NCBI GenBank assembly: GCA_965277275.1
Contig: CBDICG010000002.1
Coordinates: 1 to 64,000, forward strand
Direction of reading: 5' to 3'
Length of the DNA: 64,000 bases
DNA from: HLUCCA09 sp965277275
Lineage (GTDB): Bacteria > Pseudomonadota > Alphaproteobacteria > Rhodobacterales > Rhodobacteraceae
Position numbers and translations under genes: made by a program. The notes beneath the pieces were generated by a model. The model ran no database searches, was not told the origin of the DNA, and saw only the letters and a program-made list of their open reading frames with translations. Shown here piece by piece: positions 16,628 through 25,378 of the stretch (the stretch's first letter is position 1; each line of letters starts with the position of its first letter).

Positions 16628-18175
16628 TCAGCGGCCCTTGAAGAGGCCACCGAGCACGCCACGCACCACCGCGCGCCCCGATTGCGTACCCAGCTGGCGC
16701 GCAAAGCTCTTGGCAAAGGCTTCCGCGACACTGTCGGAGCGCGACGACCGGCGCACCGGGCTTGCGGTGGAGCGCGCAACGCGCCCCCCGCTGTAGCGGC
16801 GCGCGGCGTTGAACTCGCGTGCCGCGGCAGAGCCCTCGGCGGCCTCCGCTTCGGCCCGCTCCGCGGCCTCGGCCGCGCTGGCAGCGCGGCTGGCAAGCAT
16901 CTCGGCGGCGCTTTTGCGGTCGATCCGCTCGTCGTACTTGCCCGCGACGGGCGAGGCCTTGAGTATGACCTCTCGCTCCGCCGGCGTGATCGGGCCAAGC
17001 CGCGAGGACGGCGGACGGACCAGCGTACGCTCGGCCATTCCGGGCAGGCCCTTGCGCTCCAGAAAGGACGTGACGGCCTCGCCCGTCCCGACCTCGCGGA
17101 TCGCCTCCTCGAGCTCGAGGCGCGGGTTGTCGCGGTATGTCTCAGCGGCCGCGCGGAGCGCCTTGCGGTCGCGCGCGGTGAAAGCCCGGAGCGCGTGCTG
17201 GACACGGTTGCCGAGCTGGCCGAGGATATCTTCGGGCACGTCGTCTGGGTTCTGCGTGCAGAAGTAGACGCCGACGCCCTTGGAGCGGATCAGGCGCGCT
17301 ACCTGCTCGACCTTGTCGACAAGCGCGCGGGGGGCATCGTCGAAGAGCAGGTGTGCCTCGTCGAAGACAACCACGAGGACGGGCTTTTCCGGGTCGCCCA
17401 GCTCCGGCAGGTCTTCGAAGAGTTCCGAGAGGAGCCACAGCAGGAAGGTCGCGTAGAGGCGCGGCGCCTGCATCAGGCGGTTGGCCGCGAGGACGTTCAC
17501 GCGCCCGCGCCCCTCGGCATCGCAGGACATCATATCCGCCAGATCGAGCGCTGGCTCGCCGAAGAGCGAAGCGGCCCCCTCCCCTTCGAGCACGAGGAGC
17601 CGTCGCTGGATCGCGCCGATACTGGCGGGCGAGACATTGCCGTAGCGCAGCGACAGGTCGGAGCGATTCTCCCCCACCCATGTCAGCAGCGCGCGCAGAT
17701 CCGCCAGATCGAGGAGCGGCAGGCCCTGCTCGTCGGAAACGCGGAAGGCGATGTTGAGCACGCCCTCCTGCGCCTCGCTCAGCTCCAGCAGGCGCGACAG
17801 CAGCAGCGGGCCGAGTTCGGCCACTGTAGTGCGGACGGGGTGGCCGTCCTGTCCGAAGACATCCCAGAACGTGACAGGACACGCGCCGTAGACCAGATCG
17901 AGGCCGATGGTCTCGGCGCGCTCGGTGAAGGGCGTGTGCAGCGGCCCCGTGGCGCTACCGGGCATCGCGAGGCCGGAGAGATCCCCTTTGATATCCGGCA
18001 CAAGCACCGGGACACCCGCCGCCGAGAACCCCTCGGCGAGGATCTGCACCGTAACCGTCTTGCCTGTCCCGGTGGCGCCGGCGATCAGGCCGTGGCGATT
18101 GGCCATGTCGAAGCGCAACGCCTGCGGTGTCGCGTAGTTCTCGCCACCGCCCCCTACGAATAGTCCCCCGCTCAT
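16628..18175 (-). CDS. HerA-like / DUF853 (YjgR-type) ATPase
   Basis: 515-residue P-loop ATPase of the FtsK/HerA superfamily, resembling E. coli YjgR. Walker A is AGATGTGKT (residues about 33-41), Walker B is VLVVVFDEAHLLF (about 270), and QNPDDVPEDILGQLGNRVQHALR is the family's C-terminal arginine-containing block. An Ala/Glu/Arg-rich segment near 415-450 looks coiled-coil, and the C terminus is basic with a phage-shock-like LGGLFKGR tail. The cellular role of YjgR proteins is not known; DNA translocation is inferred from the superfamily. It stands alone between der and a long intergenic region. Confidence 0.85.
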   Translation of the reverse strand: MSGGLFVGGGGENYATPQALRFDMANRHGLIAGATGTGKTVTVQILAEGFSAAGVPVLVPDIKGDLSGLAMPGSATGPLHTPFTERAETIGLDLVYGACPVTFWDVFGQDGHPVRTTVAELGPLLLSRLLELSEAQEGVLNIAFRVSDEQGLPLLDLADLRALLTWVGENRSDLSLRYGNVSPASIGAIQRRLLVLEGEGAASLFGEPALDLADMMSCDAEGRGRVNVLAANRLMQAPRLYATFLLWLLSELFEDLPELGDPEKPVLVVVFDEAHLLFDDAPRALVDKVEQVARLIRSKGVGVYFCTQNPDDVPEDILGQLGNRVQHALRAFTARDRKALRAAAETYRDNPRLELEEAIREVGTGEAVTSFLERKGLPGMAERTLVRPPSSRLGPITPAEREVILKASPVAGKYDERIDRKSAAEMLASRAASAAEAAERAEAEAAEGSAAAREFNAARRYSGGRVARSTASPVRRSSRSDSVAEAFAKSFARQLGTQSGRAVVRGVLGGLFKGR

Positions 18176-18608
18176 CCCCGCACGCTCCGTCTGCCATTTC
18201 CGTTCGCACCGTAGTACAGGCTTTTGCGGCCTCTGCCAGCCTTGCCGGAGCGACCGCACCGCCCCCGCGCGAGGGCCTGCGCTGCGGGCATCGCGCGCCC
18301 GACACCGCCGACAGGGGCATCGCGTCGTTACTTCTGGCCGAACGGCCTGTGCGCCGCAGACCTCCGCATGCCCAAGGATGCCCGAGGCCCGCGCAATTGG
18401 AGGGGCGACGCGATGCGGCACAGGCCCCGCCGGGGCCGCGCCACGGGCGGGAAATCCCGACCAGCCCCCCTGCGACTGACCCCGTTCAAAGCCGCTGAAC
18501 CACGTGAGGACGTGGCGTCAAGTGGGTGTTCGCATGCATTTTTCTGAAAGTAACGGCGCTGCGCGGCGTGCTACATGCTCAAATTTCCGCGTCTCGGCAA
18601 ATACCCTG

Positions 18609-18637
18609 TTGACGGTTTAGTCGTCTCGCCATAGCGT
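18609..18637 (+). promoter_or_regulatory. Sigma-70-like promoter of candidate sRNA
   Basis: TTGACG (18609-18614) and TAGCGT (18632-18637) are separated by 17 bp. The -35 matches five of six consensus positions, the -10 only three of six. Transcription would start near 18644. Confidence 0.4.
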
Positions 18638-18643
18638 CCGCCA

Positions 18644-18752
18644 CAAGTCGGCCCGTCCGGCAGGGAGAAAGGTGCATCAGCACCAAAAGGCGACCGGGCT
18701 AACGGTACGCTGCGGGGAAATACCCCCGGAAAGGGTCCGATCGGGCCCTTTT
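18644..18752 (+). ncRNA. Candidate small RNA with intrinsic terminator
   Basis: The roughly 109-nt segment from the inferred transcription start to the terminator contains a perfect stem-loop GGTGC-ATCA-GCACC (18671-18684), a second hairpin CGGGG / CCCCG (18713-18728) and a terminal hairpin with a T-run. There is no ORF, and the next gene begins over 300 bp downstream, so it is not an obvious leader. I do not recognise it as 6S, SRP, tmRNA or a known riboswitch. An unannotated trans-acting sRNA is the simplest reading. Confidence 0.4.
18730..18752 (+). terminator. Rho-independent terminator
   Basis: Stem 18730-18738 (AAAGGGTCC) pairs with 18743-18751 (GGGCCCTTT) with one G-U pair around a GATC tetraloop, followed by TTTT (18749-18752). 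Oriented to end plus-strand transcripts. Confidence 0.65.
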
Positions 18753-19088
18753 CGTCATTTCGGCCCTGCGGCGTCTTCCGATCACCAGCAAGAGCTGCGC
18801 ATTCCACCTCACCTGCTGCCCGCCCGTGATCACCTGTCGGAGCCGGGAAACCGCCGGACCGGCCCGTGCCTTGATCAGGGTACGGCGCGACGGTACGCAA
18901 TACGCGAATGTGTGCCGTGCCGACCGTTCTGGATGCGCATAGGGGCCTGACACCGGGCGGGTGTCGTGCTAGGCCGCACGCGATAGAAGGGCACAGGCCC
19001 CGAGAGGCGATCCGCACGCAAGCGGGCGTCGAGTTTATCACTCCGCCGCACGGGATCCGGGCGGCACCTGAGCAGGGAATGATCCAAG

Positions 19089-19739
19089 ATGGCGTTCGAT
19101 TTCGTCCGTTCTGCAGCCCGTTTGCAGCGCACCATTTGCACCCTCGCCGCAGCGAGCCTGATCGCGGCCGCCGCACCGGCTTTCGCCCAGGACCAGGGCG
19201 CCCCGGTAGCCCCGACCCCGGCCCCGGCCGAGGGGGAAGATGGGATGGGCCAGCCCTACTTGCTGGAGCTTTCCGGCGACTGGCAGATCATCTGCGTACG
19301 TACCGAGCTGGAGCACGACCCCTGCAGCATGGGGCAGGACCTGCTCGACCCGGGCGGCAGCCAGGTTGCGCAGCTGCGCATCATCGGGCTCGCTCCCGGC
19401 GGCACGAGCGCTGCGGCGATCAATATCTCGACGCCGCTCGCGACCTTGCTCAGCCGGGACGTCACCCTTTCCGTCGATGGCGGCCCGCCCCGCGCCTACG
19501 GGTACACGTATTGCACCGAGGCGTTTTGCCTGTCGAGCTTTGGCCTGACCGAAGAGCAGGTGAACGAGTTCCGGCGTGGCAGCACGGCAGAATGGACGAT
19601 CTATTCGATTCAGGCGCCCGACCGCCCGGTGTCGCTGCAATCCTCGCTCTCGGGCTTTACAGCGGGCTTCCAGCGCGTCTCGGAGCTGAATGCCCTGAAC
19701 GCCCAGGCCGCGCGCGCCGCGCAAGCCAACCAGCAATAG
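19089..19739 (+). CDS. Invasion-associated locus B (IalB) family protein
   Basis: Secreted/periplasmic protein of 216 residues. The signal peptide runs to about residue 34 (APAFA before QDQG), followed by a Pro/Ala-rich linker and an IalB domain (about 55-205). The domain contains the family pattern DWQIICVRT ... CSMGQDLLD and the paired cysteines in YTYCTEAFC. IalB proteins are widespread in alphaproteobacteria; outside Bartonella their role is unclear, perhaps in envelope stability. A Gln/Ala-rich tail ends the protein. Monocistronic by context. Confidence 0.85.
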   Translation: MAFDFVRSAARLQRTICTLAAASLIAAAAPAFAQDQGAPVAPTPAPAEGEDGMGQPYLLELSGDWQIICVRTELEHDPCSMGQDLLDPGGSQVAQLRIIGLAPGGTSAAAINISTPLATLLSRDVTLSVDGGPPRAYGYTYCTEAFCLSSFGLTEEQVNEFRRGSTAEWTIYSIQAPDRPVSLQSSLSGFTAGFQRVSELNALNAQAARAAQANQQ

Positions 19740-19760
19740 CGCCCCGGGGGGGGATGCGCC

Positions 19761-20969
19761 TTACGCGCGCTTCAGCACCATCACGGCGTTGAAGCCGCCA
19801 AAGGCGAAGGCATTGGACATCGCGATGCCGACCTCGGCCTCGCGAGCGACATTCGGGACAACGTCCAGCGCGCATTCCGGATCGGGCTCCTCATAACCCA
19901 CGGTGGGCGCGATCACCCCCTCGCGCAGCGCCATGATGCAGGCCAGAAGCTCAACGGCGCCGGTACCGCCGATGAGATGGCCGTGCATGGACTTGGTCGA
20001 TGAAATCATGAGGCTGTCGGCATGGGCCCCGAAGGTGTCGGCCACGGCGGCGCATTCCGTCTTGTCGTTGGCCGCCGTTCCGGTGCCGTGGGCATTGATG
20101 TAGCCCACCGCATCGGGCGCGATCCGAGCGTCCCGCAGGGCTTGCGCCATGGTCCGCGCGGCGCCCTTCATCGACGGCATGACGATGTCGCTCGCGTCGG
20201 AGGTCATGGCAAATCCGACGACTTCGGCCAGGATCTCGGCGCCGCGCGCGCGGGCGTGCTCGTATTCCTCGAAGACGAAGACCGCCGCGCCCTCGCCCTG
20301 AACCATGCCGTTGCGATTGGCCGAGAAGGGGCGGCAGGCGTCTTTGGACATCACGCGCAGCCCTTCCCACGCCTTGACACCGCCGAAGGTGAGCATCGCT
20401 TCGCAGCCCCCCGTGACGACAACGCGCGCGCCGCCGCCGCGGATCAGGTGAAACGCCTGCCCCATCGCATGGTTGGACGACGCGCACGCGGTTGCAACGG
20501 AGTAGGACGGGCCCTTGAGATTGTACTCCATCGACAGGTGCGACGCGGCGGCGTTGTTCATCAGCTTCGGGACAACGAAGGGGTGCACGCGGTTCTTGCC
20601 GTCCTCGTAGACGGAGCGGAAGTTGTCATCCCACGTCTGCATGCCGCCCGCTGCGGTGCCGAGCACGACACCCGCATCCACGGCCAGATCGCCCGCGAAA
20701 ACCAGGCCGGACTGGCCGATCGCCTCCCGCGCGGCCAACAGGGTGAACTGGGTGAAGCGGTCGTAGAGCGCGATCTGCTGGCGGTTGAAGTGGCCCTCGG
20801 GATCGTATCCGTGCACCTGGCCGCCGATCTGGACTGCCAGCCGATCCACATCGCGGATTTCGAGCGGGCCGATGCCAGAGATGCCTTCGGCCATTGCACG
20901 GGTCGTCTCGTCAGCGCTGTGCCCCAGGGCATTGATCGAGCCCTGGCCGGTGATGACAACGCGTTTCAC
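19761..20969 (-). CDS. fabF: Beta-ketoacyl-ACP synthase II-like (FabF), lipid-A-linked
   Basis: Condensing enzyme that extends acyl chains on ACP. The 402-residue thiolase-fold protein has the Cys-His-His triad: Cys162 (VATACASSNHA), His294 (INAHGTGT) and His331 (KSMHGHLIGGTG). The GTG start at 20969 overlaps the acp stop as GTGA. Lying in an operon with a dedicated acp and lpxD, it is more likely to make special acyl chains for lipid A or another envelope lipid than to be the housekeeping FabF. That specialisation is inferred. Confidence 0.87.
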   Translation of the reverse strand: MKRVVITGQGSINALGHSADETTRAMAEGISGIGPLEIRDVDRLAVQIGGQVHGYDPEGHFNRQQIALYDRFTQFTLLAAREAIGQSGLVFAGDLAVDAGVVLGTAAGGMQTWDDNFRSVYEDGKNRVHPFVVPKLMNNAAASHLSMEYNLKGPSYSVATACASSNHAMGQAFHLIRGGGARVVVTGGCEAMLTFGGVKAWEGLRVMSKDACRPFSANRNGMVQGEGAAVFVFEEYEHARARGAEILAEVVGFAMTSDASDIVMPSMKGAARTMAQALRDARIAPDAVGYINAHGTGTAANDKTECAAVADTFGAHADSLMISSTKSMHGHLIGGTGAVELLACIMALREGVIAPTVGYEEPDPECALDVVPNVAREAEVGIAMSNAFAFGGFNAVMVLKRA

Positions 20970-21235
20970 GCGCCCTTCTGATCGGCGATCAGGCCCTCGA
21001 CTGCCGCAACGATGGCGGCAACCGACGAGATGTCGAACTCGCTCTGGGTCGGTTCGTTGGCGTTGAAGGGGACGGAGATATCGAACGCCTCCTCGATCGC
21101 GAAGATCGACTCCACGAGGCCGAGACTGTCGATGCCCAGATCGTCGAGTGTGGCATCAAGCGTCACGTCCGCGGGCTCCAGGACGGCTTGATCGGCGATG
21201 ATCTCGATCACCCGGTCGCGTACCTTCGTGTCCAT
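20966..21235 (-). CDS. acp: Acyl carrier protein (specialised, lipid-A operon)
   Basis: 89-residue four-helix carrier with the phosphopantetheine attachment serine in GIDSLGLVES (Ser37). The surrounding DDLGIDSL resembles AcpXL, the rhizobial carrier for very-long-chain lipid A acyl groups, more than housekeeping AcpP, but the rest is divergent. The ATG at 21235 has a GAGGGG Shine-Dalgarno. An alternative ATG at 21277, right at the lpxD stop, would add 14 residues. Coupled to fabF downstream. Confidence 0.85.
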   Translation of the reverse strand: MDTKVRDRVIEIIADQAVLEPADVTLDATLDDLGIDSLGLVESIFAIEEAFDISVPFNANEPTQSEFDISSVAAIVAAVEGLIADQKGA

Positions 21236-21277
21236 GAGCCCCTCTTGCCTGACGTCCATAGCTGGCAATGCGCTCAT

Positions 21278-22381
21278 TTAGTCGCTGCCCCCCTCCTTTG
21301 GAAGGTGCTTTCGCAAGCTCGCGACGTCACGTGCCAGGCGGGGCAGCCGGCGCGTGGCCTTCATGATCTCGATGCCCTTGTCCATCGGGATCGCAGGATC
21401 GCCGATCAGAATGCGCCCCGAGGGCTGGTTTGTCCGGATTCTCGCGCTGCCGGAGGCGATCACGTCATCCCCGATGGTGATGTTGTCGACCACGCCCACC
21501 TGCCCGGCGAACACGCACCGATCGCCGATCTTGGTGGAGCCCGCGACCCCCATCTGACCGCAAAGCAGGCAATCCTGACCAACGATGACGTTGTGGGCAA
21601 CGTGGACGAGGTTGTCGATCTTCGTGCCGTCGCCGATGCGGGTGTCGGCGAGGGTCCCGCGGTCGATACAGCTGTTGGCGCCAAGCTCCACGTCGTCGCC
21701 GATCGTGACCGCGCCGAGCGAGTGAATGCGCGCATAGCTTTGCTGGCGCAAACCCTGGGCGTCACCGAGGGTCGCGCCCACCACCTCGACAGCCGATTTC
21801 TCGGGCGTCACGAAGGAGAAGCCGTCGGAGCCGACCACCGCGCCGGGCTGTGCGATCAGGCGGTGACCGAGCGTGCAGCGCGCGCCGATGGAGACGCGCT
21901 CGAGGATCAGGGCATCGTCTCCGATCTTGGCCCCGGCCCCGATGGAGCTGTGGCTGGCGATGCGGGCGTTGGCACCGATGCTGGCCCCGGCCCCGACCAC
22001 CACGAAGGGCCCGATCCTTGCGCCGTCGCCAATCGTCGCGCTGGGGTCGATGACAGCGGAGGGGTGGATGCCGGGCGGCAGATCCGGCCCGGTGTCCATG
22101 AGTGCTGAGAGACCGGCGAGCGCATAGCGGGGCCGAGCGGCAAAGATCGCGGCGTCGAGCCCGTAGGCTTCGGGATCGGCCCCCTCCCACAGGAGCGCCG
22201 CGCGGGCAGAGCCCGCCGAGAGGGCTGCCGCGTAGCTCTCGGTGCTGGCAAGTGCGAGCGCGTCTGCTCCGGCTTCATGGGGCGCGGCGGCGCTCCGGAT
22301 CTCGATCCCGGTGTCGCCCCAGGCCGCGAGCCCAAGGGCATCGGCAATCTCGGCCACGGTGTGAACGATGTCTCGGGTCAT
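21278..22381 (-). CDS. lpxD: UDP-3-O-acylglucosamine N-acyltransferase
   Basis: Third step of lipid A synthesis: adds the N-linked hydroxyacyl chain from acyl-ACP. An N-terminal uridine-binding domain (about 1-100) is followed by a left-handed beta-helix of hexapeptide repeats (about 105-310; ADTRIGDGTKIDNLVHVAHNV contains the catalytic His region). 367 residues, full length. The start at 22381 gives MTRDIVHTVAEIADALG. It heads the lpxD-acp-fabF unit instead of the more common lpxD-fabZ-lpxA order; no lpxA or fabZ is nearby. Confidence 0.9.
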   Translation of the reverse strand: MTRDIVHTVAEIADALGLAAWGDTGIEIRSAAAPHEAGADALALASTESYAAALSAGSARAALLWEGADPEAYGLDAAIFAARPRYALAGLSALMDTGPDLPPGIHPSAVIDPSATIGDGARIGPFVVVGAGASIGANARIASHSSIGAGAKIGDDALILERVSIGARCTLGHRLIAQPGAVVGSDGFSFVTPEKSAVEVVGATLGDAQGLRQQSYARIHSLGAVTIGDDVELGANSCIDRGTLADTRIGDGTKIDNLVHVAHNVIVGQDCLLCGQMGVAGSTKIGDRCVFAGQVGVVDNITIGDDVIASGSARIRTNQPSGRILIGDPAIPMDKGIEIMKATRRLPRLARDVASLRKHLPKEGGSD

Positions 22382-22745
22382 GCGGGCTCCGAAGGTGACG
22401 GCGCCGCGAGGCCGGCGCACGCGAGGAGCATTAGCGGCCTTGCGCCCGGCGGGAAAGACCGGACGAAGCGGGACGCCGGGGCGGCCTGCCCTCGGGCGGC
22501 AAGGAGGCTGGGGGCGGGGCGAAATCCCGGCGGGTGCTCCCTGCCTGTTGCCTCAGGCCGGGCGGGGCGCGGGACGGCGCTGCGCCCGGGGCCCATGAAG
22601 CGCGGCAGATGGCGATTGCGTGGGTGCGACATGGGAATGCGCCGCGCGGACGCGGCGTGCCACGGGCGGCGGTGGTACAACAGAACGTCCGTTCGGCGGG
22701 TGTGTCCGGCGCGGTTTTCCCCGCGCCGCGCCGACCCCGCCCCGA
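22382..22745. other. GC-rich intergenic region, lpxD / L,D-transpeptidase
   Basis: About 364 bp with no supportable gene. A hairpin at 22708-22727 (GGCGCGG, six-base loop, CCGCGCC) lies just downstream of the transpeptidase gene and may stabilise or end its transcript, though it lacks a T-run on either strand. No convincing lpxD promoter was seen. Confidence 0.5.
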
Positions 22746-24359
22746 TCAGCTTTCGGCGCCGCCCAGGCTCACGCCCTCGGCCTGAAGCGCGCGCCACAGC
22801 CGGGCGTCGCGCCCGTAAATGTCGGTGCGGTAGTTCATCCGGCCCTTCGCGTGGCCAAAGACCGTGCGATAGACGAGGTGCACCGGTATCGGCTCCTCGA
22901 GGTTGATCCGAGAGATCTGCTTGGTCCGCAGGGTCGACTGAAACAGGTCCACCGGGTTGTCGGACTGGCGCGCGAGGAGGTGATAGGCAAACTCGTGCGG
23001 CTCGTTCAGGCGGATACAGCCCGAAGAATAGGTCCGCCGTTCGCGGGAGAACAGGTGCTTGTCCGGCGTGTCATGCAGGTAGATCGCGTGCGGGTTGGGG
23101 AACATGAACTTCACCGTTCCGAGCGCGTTGCGCGGGCCGGGCGGCTGCACGAGATTGAACGGGAAGTTGCGCTCCGAATAGGCGGCGAAGTTCACCTGGC
23201 TCCGGTCCACCACCCTGCCGCGCCTGTCGATCAGGCGCAGGTAGCTTGCCGCGTTCGGGTTGCGCTTCAGCCGTGGCAGGTAGTCACGCCCGATGATGCC
23301 GCGCGGCACGGTCCAGGTCGGATTGAGCTCCATGTATTCCATGGTGTCGGAGAACTCCGGCGTGACCTTGCCGTCCTTCTCATCTCCGACGACGGAGCGC
23401 GTGCTGAACGTCACCTTGCCGTCATCGATGACGAGCGCATGGAAATCGGTCAGGTTGACCCAGATGTGACGGTCGCCCAACCCTTCCGGCAGGTTCAGCC
23501 AGCGCTCGCGCTCTAGGGCGACGTAGACCTGGCCGAGGCGGTCCTCGACGCTCTTGTTGAGGTGGTTGAGCGTGGCGGGCCCGGCCACGCCATCCGCGTT
23601 GAGCCCGTGATCGATCTGGAAGGACTGGACGGCCCGCGTGACCGCGCCATCGTAGGAAACGGTGGCCGTGCGCGGGAGGTACCCCTTTGCAACCAGACGG
23701 TTACGGAGCGCAATTACAGCGGGCCCCTGCTGGCCGGGCTCGAGCTTTTCGGCGCGCACCGCCTCGCCCCAGCCGCCGCGCGCGCGTTCCTGCTCGAGGC
23801 GCATACGCTCGGCCATGAGGCGATTGTATTCGTGGGTCCGGGGCGGAAGGCTCGCAATGAAGGCGCGGGGGCTCGGGCCTGCGACACCGGCGAGCAGCGT
23901 CTCCGGATCACGCCGCGGGAGCTCGCGGACGATTTCGTGGTCGACGCGTTTGGGCTCGAGGATGCCCGACTGAACGGATTGTGCGTAGTCGAGGAACATC
24001 CGCGCCGCCGCGACCTCGGCCTCGCCGCGCGCACGGGTGCTTCTGGCCTCGGCGAACACCGTGCGGAGCGCATCGGAATCGTGCTGGGCGGCGGGCAAAC
24101 CGTGGGTTCCGGCGCGCGCGAGCGCCTCGATCAGGGCCGCACGGCGCTCAAGGTCGTCCGCGTCGGCTCCCGTGAAGATCGGGGCGTAGCCGGTATCCCG
24201 GTAGAACGCGGCGATGGCCTCGTCCCCGTAGGCGGCTTCGGCCACGGATTGGCGAAACGCGAGATCCAACGGCACCGACGGCTCGGCGAGCGCGCTCACG
24301 GGCAGCAGCGTGGAGGTTGCAAGGACGGCTAGCGCGGACAAACGCCCAATGACAGACAT
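22746..24359 (-). CDS. L,D-transpeptidase (YcbB/LdtD-like) with peptidoglycan-binding domain
   Basis: Periplasmic enzyme forming 3-3 peptidoglycan crosslinks or anchoring proteins. The signal peptide is residues 1-25 (ALA before EPSV). A helical region is followed by a PG_binding_1 domain (about 208-268, PGQQGPAVIALRNRL ... DGVAGPATLNHLN) and a YkuD catalytic domain (about 290-480). The catalytic motif is the His of YLHDTPDK with SSGCIRL containing the nucleophile Cys. 537 residues, the long LdtD type. Divergently transcribed from another cell-wall gene (DUF882). Confidence 0.92.
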   Translation of the reverse strand: MSVIGRLSALAVLATSTLLPVSALAEPSVPLDLAFRQSVAEAAYGDEAIAAFYRDTGYAPIFTGADADDLERRAALIEALARAGTHGLPAAQHDSDALRTVFAEARSTRARGEAEVAAARMFLDYAQSVQSGILEPKRVDHEIVRELPRRDPETLLAGVAGPSPRAFIASLPPRTHEYNRLMAERMRLEQERARGGWGEAVRAEKLEPGQQGPAVIALRNRLVAKGYLPRTATVSYDGAVTRAVQSFQIDHGLNADGVAGPATLNHLNKSVEDRLGQVYVALERERWLNLPEGLGDRHIWVNLTDFHALVIDDGKVTFSTRSVVGDEKDGKVTPEFSDTMEYMELNPTWTVPRGIIGRDYLPRLKRNPNAASYLRLIDRRGRVVDRSQVNFAAYSERNFPFNLVQPPGPRNALGTVKFMFPNPHAIYLHDTPDKHLFSRERRTYSSGCIRLNEPHEFAYHLLARQSDNPVDLFQSTLRTKQISRINLEEPIPVHLVYRTVFGHAKGRMNYRTDIYGRDARLWRALQAEGVSLGGAES

Positions 24360-24770
24360 GATGAAACTCGCTTCAAACGCAATCGCCCCAACGTGTGGAG
24401 CCGTTGACCCTGTGTCTACTCACAAAACCACGAGGTCGTGAACAGCGTGCGCGAACGTGGCGCCCGCGCACGGGTCAGCTGAGCACAAGCCCGGGCCGCC
24501 CGGATGCATCCTGCGAGGCGGTGATCGCGAGGGCGACGCGACGGACCGACGCGCCATACTGTTGCGGCGCAACCTCAGGTGCGTGCAAATCGCACCGATC
24601 CGTGCGGGTGCGTCAGTTAAGCAGATTTTTGCCTATTGACCGCAACAAAGGTTTATCCGGGCCGATGCCCCCTTGGAGACAGAATCAGTTTGTGGCATGG
24701 GTAAGGCACTGGGGATAACTCAATCAAAGTCGCGCAAAGCGGCGGCACGGGGCGAAAGACAGGCATTACC
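24360..24770. other. Divergent intergenic region, ldt / DUF882 gene
   Basis: About 410 bp separating two divergently read peptidoglycan genes, so both promoters must lie here. The stretch 24600-24660 is clearly AT-richer than its surroundings and is the best promoter candidate for the DUF882 gene; a TTGACC at 24636-24641 has no well-spaced -10. No ORF or RNA is supported. Confidence 0.5.
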
Positions 24771-25343
24771 ATGACCAACGAGACCGGCTCGGGGACGATT
24801 TCCAGGCGTGGCATTCTGCGTGCGTTTGCAGCGACGACGGTGGTTGCAGCACCGGCAGCAGCCAACGCGTTCGGCATCCTGCGCGGCGGCGGTGATATCC
24901 GGCGCCTCAAGATGTACAGCGGGCGCACCGGCGAAAGCATCGACACGATCTACTGGATCGAGGGCGAGTACATCAAAGACGCCAAGGGCGAGATCGACTA
25001 CTTCATGCGCGACTGGCGCAACAACCAGCGAACGGACATCGACTTTCGTACGATCGACATCCTCGCAGCGGCACACAACATGCTCGATGCGTCGGAGCCC
25101 TACATGCTCCTGTCCGGCTACCGCTCGGCCGCGACCAACGCGATGCTCCGCGCGCGCGGACGCGGCGTGGCGCGCAACTCTCTCCACATCCAGGGCGAAG
25201 CAGCTGATGTGCGGCTGTCGTCGCGCAGTGTGAGCCAGATCGCACGCGCAGCCGCAGCCTGCCGGGCCGGGGGCGTCGGGCGATATTCGGGCTCCAACTT
25301 CGTTCACATGGATTGCGGCCCGATGCGCACGTGGGGGCGCTGA
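24771..25343 (+). CDS. DUF882 / peptidase M15-like protein, Tat-exported
   Basis: 190-residue probable periplasmic D,D-carboxy/endopeptidase-like protein. The N terminus SRRGILRAFAATTVVAAPAAANA (residues 11-33) is a twin-arginine signal. The zinc-site pattern of M15 peptidases is visible: SLHIQGEAADV (SxHxxGxAxD) and VHMDCG near the C terminus, with YRS in SGYRSAATN before. Related to E. coli YcbK/MepK, which is encoded next to the L,D-transpeptidase ycbB; the same pairing occurs here head-to-head. Hydrolysis of crosslinks is inferred from family. Confidence 0.87.
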   Translation: MTNETGSGTISRRGILRAFAATTVVAAPAAANAFGILRGGGDIRRLKMYSGRTGESIDTIYWIEGEYIKDAKGEIDYFMRDWRNNQRTDIDFRTIDILAAAHNMLDASEPYMLLSGYRSAATNAMLRARGRGVARNSLHIQGEAADVRLSSRSVSQIARAAAACRAGGVGRYSGSNFVHMDCGPMRTWGR

Positions 25344-25378
25344 GCGCACCTCGCTGGCAAGCAGTGTGAACGCCCGCG

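Larger units (their letters stand above)
18176..19088. other. Long intergenic region, HerA-like gene / ialB
   Basis: About 900 bp without a supported protein gene. The left 350 bp is GC-rich and featureless. Around 18600-18755 lie a promoter-like sequence, stable hairpins and a terminator, annotated separately as a candidate small RNA. From 18760 to the ialB start no convincing promoter or ORF was identified. Confidence 0.6.
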
